DNA of 22,354 bases from NCBI GenBank assembly GCA_030039615.1, contig JASHVF010000251.1:1-22354 (forward strand), read 5' to 3'. Origin of the DNA: Gammaproteobacteria bacterium (lineage in GTDB: Bacteria > Pseudomonadota > Gammaproteobacteria > Steroidobacterales > Steroidobacteraceae). Each line of letters begins with the position of its first letter. Position 1 is the stretch's first letter. The notes under the pieces were generated by a model. The model saw only the letters and a list, made by a program, of their open reading frames with translations. It did no database searches and was not told the DNA's origin. This document shows, one piece after another, positions 14,911 through 21,861 of the stretch. The position numbers were made by a program, and so were the translations under genes.

Positions 14911-16676
14911 GCGTCCCTGCGCGCGAGCCGCGCGAGCTCGTGACAGATCGCGCCGAACACCCCTTCCCAGTCGCCGGGTTGTGCCTGGCGGAACAGTCGC
15001 ATGCTCGGATACCAGGGGTTGTCGGCGCGCTCCAGCAGCCAGCGCCAGTCGGGCACGTGCTTGAGCGCGACCCACACCGGCCGGCCGAGCGCTCCGGCCA
15101 GGTGCGCGAGCGCGGTGTCGCAGGTGATCACGAGGTCGAGGTGCTGCATGAGCGCGGCGCTGTCGAGAAATGCCTGCGGACCCGCGTCGAACTCCGCACC
15201 CGGGAGCTCGAGCGCCATGGCAGCCGGGTCACGCGGCAGCTGTTCGGCCCCGTACCCCTTCTGCAAGCTGATGAGGCGCACGCCGGGGACGGCCGCCAGG
15301 CGGGCGAACATCGCCAGCGGCACCGACCTGCCGATATCGATGCGGTGGCCGCTGCCCTGCCAGGCGATACCGACCCTGAAGGCTGCAGCGCCGAGGCGCT
15401 CGCGCCAGAGCGCGACGCGCTGCGGCTCGGCTGCAAGATAGGGCACGGCGTCCGGAACCTCCGCCAGCGTGGTGCCGAAGGCCAGCGGCAGGCTGAGCAG
15501 CGCACACTGCAAGTCGCACTCGGGAGGCTCCTCGCTCGCGCCGGTCACGCGAATCGCCGCGCCGAGACTCGCGAGCAAACCCGTGAGTTGCGGCTGCACG
15601 CGCAGCGTCACCTGCGCGCCGCGCTGCTGCGCGAGCAGCGCGTAGCGGCAAAACTGCAGCGTGTCACCGAGCGCCTGGTCGGCGTAGATGAGCAGCCTCC
15701 TGCCGGCGAGCGGCTGCGTGCCGTCCCAGGCGGGCGCGGCGCGCGGCGGCGCCGTGGCGTGCGCGAGTCTCTTGCGCCACTCGTAGAGCGGCCAGCCCTG
15801 CGCGAACTCGCCCGCCAGCAGCAGACATACACTCTTGTTGAAATAGGCCTGCGCGTAGTGCGGATCGAGGGCGATGGCGCGATCGTAGCTCGCCACGGCC
15901 TCGTCCAGGCGCCGCAGATCGAAGAGCGCGTTGCCGCGGTTGCAGTGCGCGGCCGCCGAGTGCGGGGTCTCGCGCAATGCCTGCTCGTACTGTGCCAGCG
16001 CCTCGGCCGCTCGCCCGAGATCGCGCAGCGCGGCGCCGAGATTGGCGCGCACGCCGCGCATGCCAGGCTGCAGCTCGAGCGCCCGCGCGCAGCTTGCGAG
16101 CGCCGCGGCCGGCTCACCCAGCTCGCACTGCAGCGCTGCGAGATTGTTGTGCACCTCGGCGAATTGCGGCTGCAGTGCCACGGCACGCTCGTAACTCAGT
16201 GCCGCGTCGCGGTATCTGCCGAGGGCCTGCAGCACCAGCCCGCGATTGTTGTGCGCCACCGCCAGTTCAGGCTGCAGCGCCAGCGCCTGCTCGTAGCTCG
16301 CGAGGGCCTCGGGAAGGCGCTGCAGGCGGCGCAGCGCGTTGCCGCGGCTGTTGCGCAGCTCGGCGGACTGCGGCTCGAGCGCGAGCGCCGCATCGAAGCT
16401 CGCCAGGGCCTCCTCGCTCCGCTGCAGCTGCTGCAGCGCCATACCACGCCCGTGCAGCGCCTCGAGGCAGTGCGGCTCGAGCGCGAGCGCCGCGTCGAAG
16501 GCAGCCAGCGCGGGCGAGGCGCGCTGCAGGGCCAGCAGCGCACCGCCGTGATTCAGCTGCACGCGCCAATCGGCGGGATCGCGCCGCAGCACCTCGGCGT
16601 AGATCCGTTCCGCTTCGGCGAGCCGGCCGGCCCGATGCAGTGCCATAGCGCGCTCGCGCAGCGCCGCCTCACTCAC
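14907..16676 (-). CDS. TPR protein with GT9-like glycosyltransferase domain
   Basis: A 589-residue protein with about eight TPR units (10-300) and a C-terminal GT-B-type domain (about 322-580) resembling the glycosyltransferase-9/heptosyltransferase-like module commonly joined to TPRs in proteobacteria. Visible motifs are ADQALGDTLQFCRY (332-345), GIAWQGS (436-442), DTALAHLAGALGRPVWV (520-536) and PDWRWLLERADNPWYPSMRLF (542-562 region). It is presumably cytoplasmic. Donor sugar and acceptor are unknown, and many relatives are uncharacterised, so glycosyl transfer is inferred from fold only. The start is GTG 16676 with a weak ribosome site, 34 nt after the zwf stop. The stop overlaps the sulfotransferase start, so the two products are probably made together. 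Two TPR units are nearly identical at DNA level. Confidence 0.8.
   Translation of the reverse strand: MSEAALRERAMALHRAGRLAEAERIYAEVLRRDPADWRVQLNHGGALLALQRASPALAAFDAALALEPHCLEALHGRGMALQQLQRSEEALASFDAALALEPQSAELRNSRGNALRRLQRLPEALASYEQALALQPELAVAHNNRGLVLQALGRYRDAALSYERAVALQPQFAEVHNNLAALQCELGEPAAALASCARALELQPGMRGVRANLGAALRDLGRAAEALAQYEQALRETPHSAAAHCNRGNALFDLRRLDEAVASYDRAIALDPHYAQAYFNKSVCLLLAGEFAQGWPLYEWRKRLAHATAPPRAAPAWDGTQPLAGRRLLIYADQALGDTLQFCRYALLAQQRGAQVTLRVQPQLTGLLASLGAAIRVTGASEEPPECDLQCALLSLPLAFGTTLAEVPDAVPYLAAEPQRVALWRERLGAAAFRVGIAWQGSGHRIDIGRSVPLAMFARLAAVPGVRLISLQKGYGAEQLPRDPAAMALELPGAEFDAGPQAFLDSAALMQHLDLVITCDTALAHLAGALGRPVWVALKHVPDWRWLLERADNPWYPSMRLFRQAQPGDWEGVFGAICHELARLARRDA
16369..16500 (-). 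repeat. Near-identical DNA repeat within the TPR array
   Basis: A 30-nt segment at 16369-16398 recurs at 16471-16500 with a single A/G mismatch. The offset is 102 nt, exactly one 34-residue TPR unit. Both copies encode FDAALALEP. This indicates a recent unit duplication or gene conversion. Confidence 0.8.
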
Positions 16677-16710
16677 GGCGGCTTCGCGAGCCGCGAGCCG
16701 CCGCGCGGCC

Positions 16711-18132
16711 TCACCCGCTGCGCCCGCAGGAGCGCTGCCAGTCCTGCGCCGTGGCGCCCGGGTTGTGCCAGCCGCAGGGCCCCTGCACCAGCTTCTCCTG
16801 CTGCGGCGGTCCCCAGCTCGCGGGCGTGTATTCGATGGGCGGCGCCGCGAGCGAGAGCAGCGGATCGACGATCGCCCAGGCGGCCTCCACCTCGTCCTGG
16901 CGCGCGAAGTGAGTAGTGTCGCCGATGAGGGCGGCGCTGATCAGCACCGCGTAGGCATCCAGCTCCTCACCGGGCTGCTCGGCGGCAAACAGCTCCACGT
17001 CGCGCCCGGTCATGACCGGGCCGGGGCGCTTGGTGTGCGCCCCGACGGCGATCGCCACGTCCGGCCCGACCCGGAAGCGCAGGTGGTTCGGCAGCTCGGG
17101 ACCCAACTCGCCGAACACCCGCGCCGGCGGCGCCCGCAGATCCACCACCACCTCCGTGGCGGTCACGGGCAGGCGCTTGCCGGTGCGCAGGTAGAACGGC
17201 ACCCCGCTCCAGCGCCACGAGTCGATGTGCAGCGTCACGGCCGCGAAGGTCTCGACGCGCGAGTCGGGTGCGACGCCCGGCTCGCCGCGGTAGCCGGCGA
17301 ACTGTCCGCGCACCAGCTCCGCCGGCGACGCCGGCCGGATCGCCTTCAGCACCTTCACCTTCTCATCGCGCAGCGGCTCGCCCTCGGCACTCACCGGCGG
17401 CTCCATGGCGAGCAGCGCCACGATCTGCATCAGGTGATTCTGCAGAACGTCGCGGATCGCACCCGCCTCCTCGTAGAAGCGCCCGCGGCCGGCGACCCCG
17501 AGCGTCTCGGCCATGGTGATCTGCACGCTCGAGATGAAGTTGCGGTTGAGCACCGGCTCGAGGAAGGAATTGGCGAAGCGGAAATAGAGGATGTTCTGCA
17601 CCGCCTCCTTGCCGAGATAGTGGTCGATGCGAAAGATGCTGCTTTCCGGGAAGTGCTCGTGCAGCGTCTGGTTGAGCGCGCGCGCCGAAGCGAGATCGCG
17701 CCCGAAGGGCTTCTCGACGACGATGCGCGCAGCGGGGCTGTCGAGCACGGCGCTCAGGTGCTCGGCCACCACCGCGAACATGCTCGGCGGGATCGCCAGG
17801 TACAGCAGCGGCCGCGTGAGCGGCCCGAGCGCGGCGCGCAGCGCATCGAACGTGGCGCGCTGGTTGTAGTCGCCGTCCACGTAGCGCAACAGGCCGATGA
17901 GGCGCGCCGCTACCGCCGCATCCGCTCCCGGCACGAAGGCCGCCAGACTGTCGCGCACTCTTGATGCCAACTGCTCGAGGTTCCAGCCCTGGCGCGCGAC
18001 GCCGACCACCGGCACCGTGAGGACGCCACGGCGCACCAGCTGGTAGAGCGCAGGATAGATCTTGCGATAGCACAGGTCGCCGGTCGCCCCGAACAGCACC
18101 AGCGAATCGCAGTCGCGTCGCTCCATGACCAT
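16711..18132 (-). CDS. zwf: Glucose-6-phosphate 1-dehydrogenase
   Basis: Oxidises glucose-6-phosphate to 6-phosphogluconolactone with reduction of NAD(P)+, the entry step of the oxidative pentose phosphate (or Entner-Doudoroff) route. At 473 residues it is close to the usual 480-510. It shows the dinucleotide loop FGATGDL (14-20), EKPFG (140-144), the active-site signature RIDHYLGKE (168-176), and QNHLMQ with the probable catalytic His233. ATG 18132 lies 10 nt after the gnd stop, with GAGG 8 nt upstream; an ATG two codons later is also possible. It sits within a murA-gnd-zwf minus-strand run. The nearest downstream gene is a TPR-glycosyltransferase only 34 nt away, with no terminator between. 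Confidence 0.96.
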   Translation of the reverse strand: MVMERRDCDSLVLFGATGDLCYRKIYPALYQLVRRGVLTVPVVGVARQGWNLEQLASRVRDSLAAFVPGADAAVAARLIGLLRYVDGDYNQRATFDALRAALGPLTRPLLYLAIPPSMFAVVAEHLSAVLDSPAARIVVEKPFGRDLASARALNQTLHEHFPESSIFRIDHYLGKEAVQNILYFRFANSFLEPVLNRNFISSVQITMAETLGVAGRGRFYEEAGAIRDVLQNHLMQIVALLAMEPPVSAEGEPLRDEKVKVLKAIRPASPAELVRGQFAGYRGEPGVAPDSRVETFAAVTLHIDSWRWSGVPFYLRTGKRLPVTATEVVVDLRAPPARVFGELGPELPNHLRFRVGPDVAIAVGAHTKRPGPVMTGRDVELFAAEQPGEELDAYAVLISAALIGDTTHFARQDEVEAAWAIVDPLLSLAAPPIEYTPASWGPPQQEKLVQGPCGWHNPGATAQDWQRSCGRSG

Positions 18133-18142
18133 CCCCCGCGCC

Positions 18143-19156
18143 TCAGCTCTTCTCGAGGTGACCGCCGAAGCCGAGGCGCATCGCCGACAGCACCTTGCTG
18201 GCGAATTCGCCGCGGCCGCGCGATTCGAAGCGGGCGTAGAGGGCCGCGCTCAGCACGTTGGCGGGCACGCCGACATCGATCGCAGCCTCGACGGTCCAGC
18301 GCCCCTCGCCTGAATCGGCGACGTGCCCGGCGAAGCCTGCGAGCCGCCCATCGCGCGCCAGCGCCGCCGCCGTGAGATCGAGCAGCCGCGAGGCGATGAT
18401 GCTGCCGTGGCGCCAGACCTCGGCGATCGCCGCGACGTCGAGACGGTATTGGTAGAACTCTGGATTGGCGAGCGGTGCCGTTTCGGCGTCCGCCGCCGCG
18501 GTCTCGAGACCGGCGTCCGCGTGGGCAAGGAGATTGAGGCCCTCGGCATAGGCGGCCATCAGACCGTACTCGATGCCGTTGTGAACCATCTTCACGAAGT
18601 GGCCGGCGCCATTCGGTCCGCAGTGCAGGTAGCCGAGTGCCGCAGCTGCGAGCCCCGCCGCACGCCCGGCCGCCTCACCCGCGGGCGAGTGCCCGCCCGG
18701 CGAGAGGGTCGCCAGTACCGGCTCGACCAGCCTCACCGCCTCGGGCTCGCCGCCGATCATGAGACAGTAGCCCTCATCGAGCCCGAGCACGCCGCCACTG
18801 GTGCCGACGTCGAGGTAATGAATGCCGGCGCCGCTCAGCTCCCGGGCGCGCCGGATGTCGTCCCGGTAGTTGGAATTGCCGCCGTCGATCAGCACGTCGC
18901 CGCGCTGTAGCAGCGGGCGCAGCTCCGCGATCACGGAGTCCACCACGGCCGCCGGCACCATGATCCACACGGCACGCGGCGCCTCGAGCGAATGCACCAG
19001 CTCGGCGAGCGCTCCGGCGCCCTTGGCCCCGTCGGCCGCCGCGGCCGTAACCGCCGCGGCGGAGCGGTCGTAGACCACGCACTGGTGCCCGCCCTGCGTG
19101 AGCCGGCGCACCATGTTGGCACCCATGCGCCCGAGCCCGATCATTCCTATCTGCAT
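18143..19156 (-). CDS. gnd: 6-phosphogluconate dehydrogenase, decarboxylating, short NAD-type
   Basis: Oxidative decarboxylation of 6-phosphogluconate to ribulose-5-phosphate. At 337 residues it belongs to the short form rather than the 470-residue enterobacterial form. It has the Rossmann loop GLGRMG (7-12) and Asp30 (VYDRS) at the end of the second strand, where an acidic residue favours NAD+ over NADP+. Other motifs are DGGNSNYRDD (91-100), GTSGGVLGLDEGYCLMIGG (118-136) and HFVKMVHNGIEY with the likely catalytic Lys189 and Asn193. An Ala/Gly-rich segment near 154-175 looks like a small insertion. The ribosome site GGAG overlaps the murA stop codon (TAGGAG), 6 nt before the ATG, so murA and gnd are tightly coupled. 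Confidence 0.94.
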   Translation of the reverse strand: MQIGMIGLGRMGANMVRRLTQGGHQCVVYDRSAAAVTAAAADGAKGAGALAELVHSLEAPRAVWIMVPAAVVDSVIAELRPLLQRGDVLIDGGNSNYRDDIRRARELSGAGIHYLDVGTSGGVLGLDEGYCLMIGGEPEAVRLVEPVLATLSPGGHSPAGEAAGRAAGLAAAALGYLHCGPNGAGHFVKMVHNGIEYGLMAAYAEGLNLLAHADAGLETAAADAETAPLANPEFYQYRLDVAAIAEVWRHGSIIASRLLDLTAAALARDGRLAGFAGHVADSGEGRWTVEAAIDVGVPANVLSAALYARFESRGRGEFASKVLSAMRLGFGGHLEKS

Positions 19157-19165
19157 GTTCGGCTC

Positions 19166-20425
19166 CTAATTCGGCACGCGTTTGATCTGCGCCCCGAGCT
19201 GCGCCAGCTTCTCCTCGATCGCCTCGTAGCCGCGGTCGATGTGATAGATGCGCTCGACGTCGGTCCGGCCCTCGGCCACGAGCCCGGCGAGCACCAGGCT
19301 GGCGGAGGCACGCAGATCGGTCGCCATCACCGGCGCCGCGGTCAGCTTCTCCACCCCGTGGATGATGGCGGTGTTGCCTTCGAGGCGGATCTCCGCCCCC
19401 ATGCGCCGCATCTCCAGCATGTGCATGAAGCGGTTCTCGAAGATGGTCTCGGTGATCGTGCCGACGCCGCGCGCCACGGTGTTGAGCGCGGCGAACTGCG
19501 CCTGCATGTCGGTAGGGAACGCCGGGTAGGGTGCGGTGCGTATGTCGACCGCCTTGAGGTCGCGGCCGCGCATGTCGACCTCGATCCAGTTGTCGCCGAC
19601 GCCGATCCTGGCGCCCGCCTCCTCGAGCTTGGCGGTCACCGCGTCCAGATGGTCGGGGCGGGTGTTCTTGATGCGCACGCGCCCGCGGGTGATCGCGCCT
19701 GCGACCAGATAGGTACCGCTCTCGATCCGGTCCGGCAGCACTTCGTAACTGGTACCGCGCAGCCGCTCGACGCCGTGCACGATGATCTTGTCGGTGCCTG
19801 CCCCGTGGATGCGCGCACCCATCGCCGTGAGGAAGTTGGCGAGATCCACCACCTCGGGCTCGCGCGCGGCGTTCTCGATCACCGTCTCGCCCTCGGCCAG
19901 CGTCGCCGCCATCATCAGGTTCTCGGTGCCGGTCACCGTAACGGTGTCGAGCACCAGACGCGCGCCCTTGAGGCGCCCCGCGCGGGCACGGATGTAGCCG
20001 CCCTCGATGGTGATGTCGGCGCCCATCGCCTGCAGCCCCGCGACGTGGATGTTGACCGGGCGCGCGCCGATCGCACAGCCGCCCGGCAACGACACGTCAG
20101 CGTGTCCGTGGCGCGCCACCAGGGGACCGAGCACCAGGATCGAGGCGCGCATGGTCTTCACCAGGTCGTAGGGCGCGAAGCACTCGCGCACCGTCGAGCC
20201 GTCCACCTCGATGCGCATGCGCTCGTCGATGGTCACGGTGGCGCCCATGCGCCCGAGCAACTCGACGGTGGTGGTGACGTCCTTCAGGTGCGGTACGTTG
20301 GCCACCACCACCGGATCGTCGGCGAGCAGCGCCCCGGCGAGGATCGGCAGCGTGGCATTCTTGGCGCCGGAGATGCGCACTTCGCCTTCGAGGGCGGTGC
20401 CGCCCTGGATCTGCAGCTTGTCCAT
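19166..20425 (-). CDS. murA: UDP-N-acetylglucosamine 1-carboxyvinyltransferase
   Basis: First committed step of peptidoglycan synthesis: transfer of enolpyruvate from PEP to UDP-GlcNAc in the cytoplasm; target of fosfomycin. From ATG 20425 the protein has 419 residues, the same as the E. coli enzyme. It has Lys22-Asn23 (SGAKNA) for UDP-GlcNAc binding, the active-site loop LPGGCAIGARPVN with Cys117 (so fosfomycin sensitivity is expected, subject to uptake), and FPTDMQAQ with the catalytic Asp near residue 305. The long open frame upstream is excluded because homology starts at MDKLQIQGG. No Shine-Dalgarno is visible; instead a strong hairpin ends 8 nt before the ATG, and a leader ORF stops 2 nt before it. 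Its neighbour ibaG matches the common gammaproteobacterial ibaG-murA pair. Confidence 0.97.
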   Translation of the reverse strand: MDKLQIQGGTALEGEVRISGAKNATLPILAGALLADDPVVVANVPHLKDVTTTVELLGRMGATVTIDERMRIEVDGSTVRECFAPYDLVKTMRASILVLGPLVARHGHADVSLPGGCAIGARPVNIHVAGLQAMGADITIEGGYIRARAGRLKGARLVLDTVTVTGTENLMMAATLAEGETVIENAAREPEVVDLANFLTAMGARIHGAGTDKIIVHGVERLRGTSYEVLPDRIESGTYLVAGAITRGRVRIKNTRPDHLDAVTAKLEEAGARIGVGDNWIEVDMRGRDLKAVDIRTAPYPAFPTDMQAQFAALNTVARGVGTITETIFENRFMHMLEMRRMGAEIRLEGNTAIIHGVEKLTAAPVMATDLRASASLVLAGLVAEGRTDVERIYHIDRGYEAIEEKLAQLGAQIKRVPN

Positions 20426-20427
20426 GT

Positions 20428-20544
20428 CTATTGGCCGAAAGTCGCCTGCGGCGCTTTCGGCAGCCACCCCGCTGTCGGTCGCGCACACGCGGGCAAAAAA
20501 CGTGGTTTTTGCCCGCGCACAACATGCCGGTTGACGATCTTCAT
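20428..20544 (-). CDS. Possible 38-codon leader ORF between ibaG and murA
   Basis: Starts with ATG 2 nt after the ibaG stop, preceded by a GGGGGA ribosome-site-like stretch 7 nt upstream, and ends with TAG 2 nt before the murA ATG. It fills the 121-bp gap almost exactly. The product begins MKIVNRHVVRG and ends QATFGQ; it is basic and matches no family I recognise. As murA has no ribosome site of its own, translation of this ORF could deliver ribosomes to murA. It also spans both inverted repeats, so the layout may be chance. Low confidence as a real gene. Confidence 0.3.
   Translation of the reverse strand: MKIVNRHVVRGQKPRFLPACARPTAGWLPKAPQATFGQ
20434..20461 (-). promoter_or_regulatory. murA: Hairpin immediately upstream of murA
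   Basis: Arms GCCGAAAG (20434-20441) and CTTTCGGC (20454-20461) pair perfectly. Inside, CGCC and GGCG pair around a TGC triloop with one bulged base, giving about 12 bp in all. In the murA mRNA it ends 8 nt before the ATG, where a ribosome site would be expected. No T-tract follows, so translational control is more likely than termination. Confidence 0.45.
20488..20517. repeat. 12-bp perfect inverted repeat in the ibaG-murA gap
   Basis: CGCGGGCAAAAA (20488-20499) and TTTTTGCCCGCG (20506-20517) are perfect inverted arms around ACGTGG. The A/T tracts lie next to the loop rather than outside the stem, so this is not the usual terminator geometry. It could be an operator or an mRNA hairpin. Confidence 0.5.
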
Positions 20545-20546
20545 CG

Positions 20547-20783
20547 TCAGGTCCCCCGGAACTCCTCGGGAGTGAGCGCCTCGATCGACAGCGCGTGGAT
20601 CTCGCGCCCCACGCGCTCGCCGAGCGCGCGATAGACGAGCTGGTGGCGGGCGAGGCTGCGCAGGTTGGCGAACTCGCGCGCCACCACGCGCGCGGCGAAA
20701 TGCGTCTGGTCGTCGGACCGCACCTCGACCTGCGCGCCGGGCAATCCTGCACGGATCAGGCGGGCGACTTCCTCGGGGCTCAT
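20547..20783 (-). CDS. ibaG: BolA-family protein IbaG
   Basis: A 78-residue BolA/IbaG-type protein. The family partners monothiol glutaredoxins in iron-sulfur handling, and IbaG is linked to acid stress. Landmarks are THFAARVV (27-34), the ARHQLVYRAL helix (45-54) with the conserved His in place, and IHALSIEALTPEEF (62-75), the typical C-terminus of IbaG. The gene order ibaG-murA is widespread in gammaproteobacteria, usually downstream of the mla lipid-transport genes; those are absent here because kdsD diverges directly upstream. ATG 20783 has no Shine-Dalgarno (the preceding bases are CCCCCCA), but a -10-like TAATAT lies 7 nt upstream, suggesting a leaderless mRNA. Confidence 0.88.
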   Translation of the reverse strand: MSPEEVARLIRAGLPGAQVEVRSDDQTHFAARVVAREFANLRSLARHQLVYRALGERVGREIHALSIEALTPEEFRGT

Positions 20784-20790
20784 TGGGGGG

Positions 20791-20796
20791 ATATTA
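20791..20796 (-). promoter_or_regulatory. ibaG: -10 box for ibaG, probable leaderless transcript
   Basis: TAATAT on the minus strand ends 7 nt before the ibaG ATG at 20783. With no ribosome site present, the transcript probably starts at or next to the ATG. No good -35 box is seen. Confidence 0.4.
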
Positions 20797-20819
20797 CATG
20801 GGCGCAGCACGCGCGCGCC

Positions 20820-20825
20820 TATAAT
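20820..20825 (+). promoter_or_regulatory. kdsD: -10 box for kdsD, probable leaderless transcript
   Basis: A consensus TATAAT ends 7 nt before the ATG at 20833. No ribosome site precedes either this ATG or the in-frame ATG at 20824, which overlaps the -10 box. The 49-bp ibaG-kdsD gap thus holds two outward-facing -10 boxes. Confidence 0.5.
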
Positions 20826-20832
20826 GACTCGT

Positions 20833-21849
20833 ATGAAAGCGCATCCCGCCGGGCAGCCCGCCGCCGCCGCCGCCAGCCCCGACGACCAGCAGCTGATCGC
20901 CTCGGCGCACCGCGCACTCGCCGTCGAGGAACGCGCGCTCGGGGCGCTCTCCGCCCGGGTCGGCGCGGCGTTCGCGCGCGCCTGCCGCCTGTGCCTCGAG
21001 TGCCACGGGCGCGTGGTCGTCAGCGGCATGGGGAAGTCGGGCCACATCGCCGGCAAGATCGCGGCCACGCTGGCCAGCACCGGGACCCCGGCCTTCTTCC
21101 TGCACCCGGCCGAGGCCGGCCACGGCGACCTCGGGATGATCACCCGAACGGACGTGGTGCTGGCGCTGTCGAACTCGGGCGAGACCCCGGAAGTAGTGGC
21201 GCTGCTGCCGGCGCTGAAGCGCCTCGGGGTGCCGCTCATCGTCATGACCGGCAGGATCGACTCGATGCTGGCGCGGGCGGCCACCGTTGCGCTCGATGTG
21301 GCGGTGGAGGAGGAGGCCTGCCCGCTCAACCTGGCCCCCACGGCCAGTACCACCGCCATGCTCGCCATGGGCGACGCGCTCGCCGTCTCGATCCTCGATG
21401 CGCGCGGCTTTACGGCGCAGGACTTCGCGCGCTCGCACCCGGGTGGAGCTCTGGGGCGGCAGCTGCTGCTGCATGTCGAGGACCTGATGCGCACCGGCGC
21501 CGCGGTGCCGCGCGTGCTGCCTGCGGCGCCGCTCAGCGCCGGGCTGGTGGAGATGTCCGCCAAGGGCCTGGGGATGACCGTCGTGGTCGACGAGAGCGAG
21601 CGGATCCTCGGCGTGTTCACCGACGGCGACCTGCGGCGCGCTCTCGAGGCGCGCGCCGACGTCCACAGCACCACGGTCGGCGCGGTGATGACCGCCGCCC
21701 CGAAGACTATCGGACCGCGCGAGCTGGCCGCCGAGGCCGTGCATCTCATGGAATTGCATTCCATCACCGCGCTGCCGGTCGCCGACGCGCACGGACGCCT
21801 GATCGGCGCGCTCAACGTGCACGACCTGTTCCGCGCCCGCGTGATGTGA
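20833..21849 (+). CDS. kdsD: D-arabinose 5-phosphate isomerase (KdsD/KpsF family)
   Basis: Interconverts ribulose-5-phosphate and arabinose-5-phosphate, the first step towards Kdo for LPS. Its 338 residues are close to the 328 of E. coli KdsD. A SIS sugar-phosphate isomerase domain (about 35-175) contains SGMGKSGHIAGKIAATL (64-80), HPAEAGHGDLGM (91-102) and SNSGETPE (113-120). HPGGALGR (202-209) and two CBS domains (about 214-272 and 282-336) follow. The substrate ribulose-5-phosphate is the product of the nearby gnd. The start at 20833 is chosen because the -10 box would place the transcript start there; ATG 20824 would add three residues. It forms an operon with kdsC, 12 nt downstream. Confidence 0.95.
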   Translation: MKAHPAGQPAAAAASPDDQQLIASAHRALAVEERALGALSARVGAAFARACRLCLECHGRVVVSGMGKSGHIAGKIAATLASTGTPAFFLHPAEAGHGDLGMITRTDVVLALSNSGETPEVVALLPALKRLGVPLIVMTGRIDSMLARAATVALDVAVEEEACPLNLAPTASTTAMLAMGDALAVSILDARGFTAQDFARSHPGGALGRQLLLHVEDLMRTGAAVPRVLPAAPLSAGLVEMSAKGLGMTVVVDESERILGVFTDGDLRRALEARADVHSTTVGAVMTAAPKTIGPRELAAEAVHLMELHSITALPVADAHGRLIGALNVHDLFRARVM

Positions 21850-21861
21850 GGCGCTCCCGGG

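Noticed and set aside
12769..14943. 724-codon plus-strand open frame opposite the third sulfotransferase
   Set aside because: It mirrors a TPR array whose repeats and sulfotransferase motifs are unmistakable on the minus strand. Arg/Glu/Ala/Gln-rich composition is typical of antisense shadows.
14940..16916. 658-codon plus-strand open frame opposite the TPR-glycosyltransferase gene
   Set aside because: Same reason: it is a shadow of the TPR-coding strand and runs into zwf on the other strand.
20488..20517. Reading the ibaG-murA inverted repeat as a rho-independent terminator
   Set aside because: The A and T tracts lie inside the stem beside the loop and no T-run follows on either strand, so the geometry is wrong for intrinsic termination.
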